A stretch of DNA of 64,000 bases from Limnephilus marmoratus (taxonomy: Eukaryota > Arthropoda > Insecta > Trichoptera > Limnephilidae): the NCBI GenBank assembly GCA_917880885.1, contig OU862920.1, positions 42,877,019 to 42,941,018 of the forward strand, written 5' to 3'. This document shows, piece by piece, positions 61,075 to 64,000 of the stretch (the stretch's first letter is position 1; every line of letters begins with the position of its first letter). The notes beneath the pieces are model-generated. The model was not told the origin of the DNA and searched no databases. It was given only the letters and a program-made list of their open reading frames with translations. Position numbers and translations under genes: made by a program.

Positions 61075-61886
61075 TTGAAACTCGATGAAACGAAAAAGCG
61101 ACACCACAAAGAGACAAACACATTCATCTATTGCATAGATTCTCAACCTTTTTTTGCCTACCGCCCACTTTGAGAATATTTTTATTTCTAGCGCCCCCCT
61201 AACTCGTGAATCCGAAACGTGAATCTCGAATCCCGAGGGGGCGTAACGGGATACCACGATAGAGGGGGCATAATGGCATACCACGATGGGGTTACATTTG
61301 CCACAACGGAGGGGGCGTAATGGAATAGGGAAAATATTTTTTTGTGGCAGTCGCGTGTGTCGCAGTCGTTTTGTGCATGTGACGTCACAAAGTTCATGAC
61401 CCCCCCCCCCATACCCCTTATCGCAGGATGGCCCCTAATTTTTTTTATTATTATTATTTTTTAATTCCTTTTTTTCGCATAATTTTACAATTTATATTTA
61501 CATATTTTGAAAATCATAAAAACAATGGGAACTAACTAAGGCGCAGCCTGTGTGTGGGTAATGTAGTTAAATATTTTTATTTTAGTACCTGCAATGGGAT
61601 GGGGCAAGATGGGATTAGTTTCTCTGGTCTCCTACCGCCCCCCTGAAAGTTTGAAACGCCCCCCCAATTTTATCTTGTTCTTCTACCGCCCCCTAAAGGT
61701 CTTAAATGCACCCAAGGGGGCGTTATCGCCCACGTTGAGAACCTATGATCTATAGGATTTAGCCTACGAGATAATGAGATAGTATATTCTGTCTCCTTTT
61801 TGTGTGGTGCTTCGTAGCCTCGCCACTCTTGCCTACTTTAGTTTTCTGAAGGTTTCATTTCTACCGCGTGTGAATTGTAAACTTGT
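61075..61886 (-). repeat. Family B repeat, split by a hAT element
   Basis: Left part 61075-61133 (CTCGATGAAACGAAAAAGCG ... CATTCATCTA) and right part 61748-61886 (ATCTATAGGATTTAGCC ... CTACCGCGTGTGAATTG) are continuous once the insert and one 8-bp copy are removed. Confidence 0.85.
61134..61747. mobile_element. hAT MITE, 614 bp, in family B
   Basis: Ends CATAGATTCTCAACC and, inverted, CATAGGTTCTCAACG. Flanks ATCTATTG and ATCTATAG differ at one of 8 bases. The interior has repeated CCCCCT/AGGGGGCGTAA blocks and no transposase. Confidence 0.85.
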
Positions 61887-62115
61887 AATTTTTTATATTT
61901 ACAGATTTGTTACCACTTCTCTGCCAAGTCATTTCGACATGGTAAAAATATAATAATGAAACAACCAATTAAGTTTTGAAACTTCTTAAGTTTCTTAGAT
62001 TTTTTCTCGTTTGGGAGGACCGGCCGAAATTCTCACTAAACCATGTACAGGTCAGCCAAGCTCACCAATGCAAAACAAAGCAAATATTTAGCACGGTTGG
62101 GGTTTAACGGATGTC

Positions 62116-63129
62116 CAGGGTTGGCCCTACGAGGAAGTAATTGGAGCAGTCCGCTCCGGGCGCCGAATAAAAAAAGGCGCTGATATTACCTCTAAAACAT
62201 CGCCCTCGAGATTATTATTCATAAAACGGCGCTACACAAATACACAACTTATTCAAACATAATTCATTACAGTGGTCACCTACTTAGGCCTACCCCGACA
62301 AAATTTGGTTCCATGACAATTGATCCCCCGACAGTAATCCCCCAGCTTGCTTATATAAAATACTAGCAGACCCGGCCACACGTTGCTGTGGCTAACGAAA
62401 CACAACGCCATTATACAACCTTTATAAAATCCACACCATCCGCTTGCCAGCTGCCCGCTGCCCGCTGCCTGAATTGAATATTTGAATTTATCGACTTTTC
62501 TCTACTATAATAAGCATGTTTTTATACATATAAACCTTCCTCTTGAATCACTCTATCCATTGGTGAAAACCGCATGAATATCCGTTGCGTAGTTTAAAAG
62601 ATCTATGCGCACATACATTTTGAGTGACTTCATCAAAATAATTCAAATCAAATACCTACTTACTCTAGGACATATATTTTCCAATTTCTTCCTTAGAACG
62701 AATTTCAAAAGTGACTATAGTACGGCCCGCCAGCCGTTTTAAATCACACAAAAATATGTTTTCTTTTAATTTCTCGGCTTTTCTCTAATATAATTTACAT
62801 ACATGTAATACATGTATTGGTGAAAACCGTATGAAAATCCGTTGCGTAGTTTAAAAGATTAACGCGCACATACATTTTGAGCGACTTTATCCAAATCACA
62901 ATGGGGCTATAGAGCGACTACATCCAAATCACAATGGGTCTATAAAAGTTTCACCAAAAATATTTTTGAAGTCGATTTTATGTTTGAGATTGTTTAAAAA
63001 AAGTGCACACAAAACTGTAATTTTATAATACTTATAATTTAGGGGGGCCAACTGTCGGAGGATCAACTGTTGGGTCACACCAAAATTTTATTCGCGGCAG
63101 ATGCGCCATTTGGCTCAGGGCCGACCCTG
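62116..63129. mobile_element. Probable hAT element with Helitron inside
   Basis: Left end CAGGGTTGGCCCTACGAGG and, inverted, right end CAGGGTCGGCCCTGAGCC are typical hAT termini. Proposed 8-bp flanks (CGGATGTC, CGGTCATC) agree at only five positions. Helitron sequence at 62363-62960 makes up much of the interior. Confidence 0.6.
62363..62640 (-). mobile_element. Non-autonomous Helitron (minus strand)
   Basis: Begins A|CTAGCAGACCCGGCCACACG on the plus strand and runs through 'TTGGTGAAAACCGCATGAAT' to 'GAGTGACTTCATC'. It is the same family as 46299-46605. A second partial 5' half follows at 62745-62960 (TTGGTGAAAACCGTATGAAA ... GAGCGACTTTATCC), then a short repeat of 'GAGCGACTACATCCAAATCA'. 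Confidence 0.78.
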
Positions 63130-63609
63130 CGGTCATCATCAGTGTCAGTCCCATCCATCCCCGGGCATCAGCGGATCTCAAATCCAATTTGATGGATTGG
63201 TGTCGACAACGGAAGAGCTAATCGTTAGAAGTGTTATTCTTATGCTAGAAGTAAGCTCTTTTTTTCTATTTTTGTTGAAATTGATCCAATACCAAAAAAT
63301 CCGCTTTCATAAAAAGACAGATTTTCATTTTTTTCATTTATTATTATCACGGACCACCTGAAGGACCTCAGGATATGGCGTGACAAATAAATTATTATTA
63401 TTATCTATATTGACTATTGGGCCTGGCAAAGTACTTTGTGAAATTTATTTGTACGTTCCGTTTCCGTTTCAAAATGTTGACCGTTTTAATGCTTCAGTAA
63501 AGATTTTTGATTAAATGTGTATTCATCGTGTTTATTTGTACTTCCTTATTAACATGTTTTCACTATGAATGAAATAACACAAAAATTTATTCAACGTATA
63601 AAGTTCTTA

Positions 63610-63871
63610 TCCTACTAATATTATAAACTCTAAAGTTTTTATGGATATATGTTTGTTTGTTACTCTTTCACGCAAAAACTACTGAATGGATTTTAAAGAA
63701 ACTTTACAATAATATAGCTCATACATTAGATTATCATAAAGGCTATAATTGATAAAGCTAGCGGGAGGGAACGCGGCAGGGGAACGGGGACGCACGGGAA
63801 ATGTGATTCAGGGAAAAACAATATATTTCTTTGAATATATTGCATTGCAACGCATGCCGGGAACCAGCTAG
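63610..63871 (+). mobile_element. Complete short Helitron, 262 bp
   Basis: Starts TCCTACTAATATTATAAACT after an A and ends CAGCTAG before a T, the canonical A-T insertion. A small GCAT/ATGC inverted pair precedes the end. A G-rich stretch in the middle matches the order of blocks at 33000-33183. Confidence 0.9.
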
Positions 63872-64000
63872 TAATAAATAAATATTATATAGTACCTGAC
63901 TCCCTGAATAAAGTGAAAAAAATAATTGGCATTGAGATATTGGGAGTTTCTTTGGACAAATTATTAAATAATTCCTTATTTGAAATAAAAATAATCATAA

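Noticed and set aside
1..64000. CRISPR arrays, operons or bacterial signals
   Set aside because: None seen; repeats are dispersed or tandem coding types, and the sequence is animal transposon-rich DNA.

Overview
The window is intergenic or intronic DNA from an insect, most likely a moth or butterfly. The evidence is AT-rich sequence packed with transposable elements, Helitrons ending in CTAG, tRNA-derived SINEs, RTE and jockey-like LINE remnants, mariner, hAT and piggyBac-type elements, and a complete BEL/Pao LTR retrotransposon. I found no protein-coding host gene that I can defend. Two short CpG-rich islands (27600-27960 and 28620-28898) are the only candidates for host promoters or first exons.

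Layout. 1-1652: 3' part of a jockey-like LINE inserted in a Helitron. 2080-4876: a four-deep nest, in which a Helentron-like repeat (here 'family B') holds a LINE-derived short element, which holds a hAT element, which holds a SINE; a hAT MITE is a second insertion in the LINE-derived element. 5703-6345: Helitron fragments. 7330-11307: an old LINE remnant split by a full-length endonuclease/RT LINE with an intact 981-codon ORF. 11850-12594: a repeat carrying a long palindrome of heat-shock-element-like units. 13340-18105: LINE-derived element, repeat 'family E', two full SINEs and a 265-bp tandem duplication. 18317-19352: RT fragment split by a MITE, then a perfect 116-bp-arm palindrome. 19430-25094: more LINE remnants, a piggyBac-like MITE and a split RTE fragment. 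25669-27500: hAT MITE, tandem family B copies and LINE-derived elements. 27600-33183: CpG-rich islands, a SINE, a retrotransposon 3' end and a Helitron 3' end. 33649-36075: four family B copies, three of them in tandem. 36443-45574: BEL/Pao retrotransposon on the minus strand. 46024-63871: family B copies, Helitrons, a deleted mariner, further hAT elements and LINE fragments.

How the parts relate. The LINE at 7507-11088 appears to be the parent of at least six short elements here that keep its 5' leader and structured 3' end but lack the ORF. Families B and E share a Helentron-like architecture: inverted subterminal GAAGTRAAA motifs and a terminal GTGTG hairpin. The BEL/Pao copy has LTRs that look identical, matched 5-bp target duplications, a tRNA-Tyr primer site, and gag and pol in one frame separated by a single UGA followed by a hairpin. 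Most of the other elements are decayed or non-autonomous.
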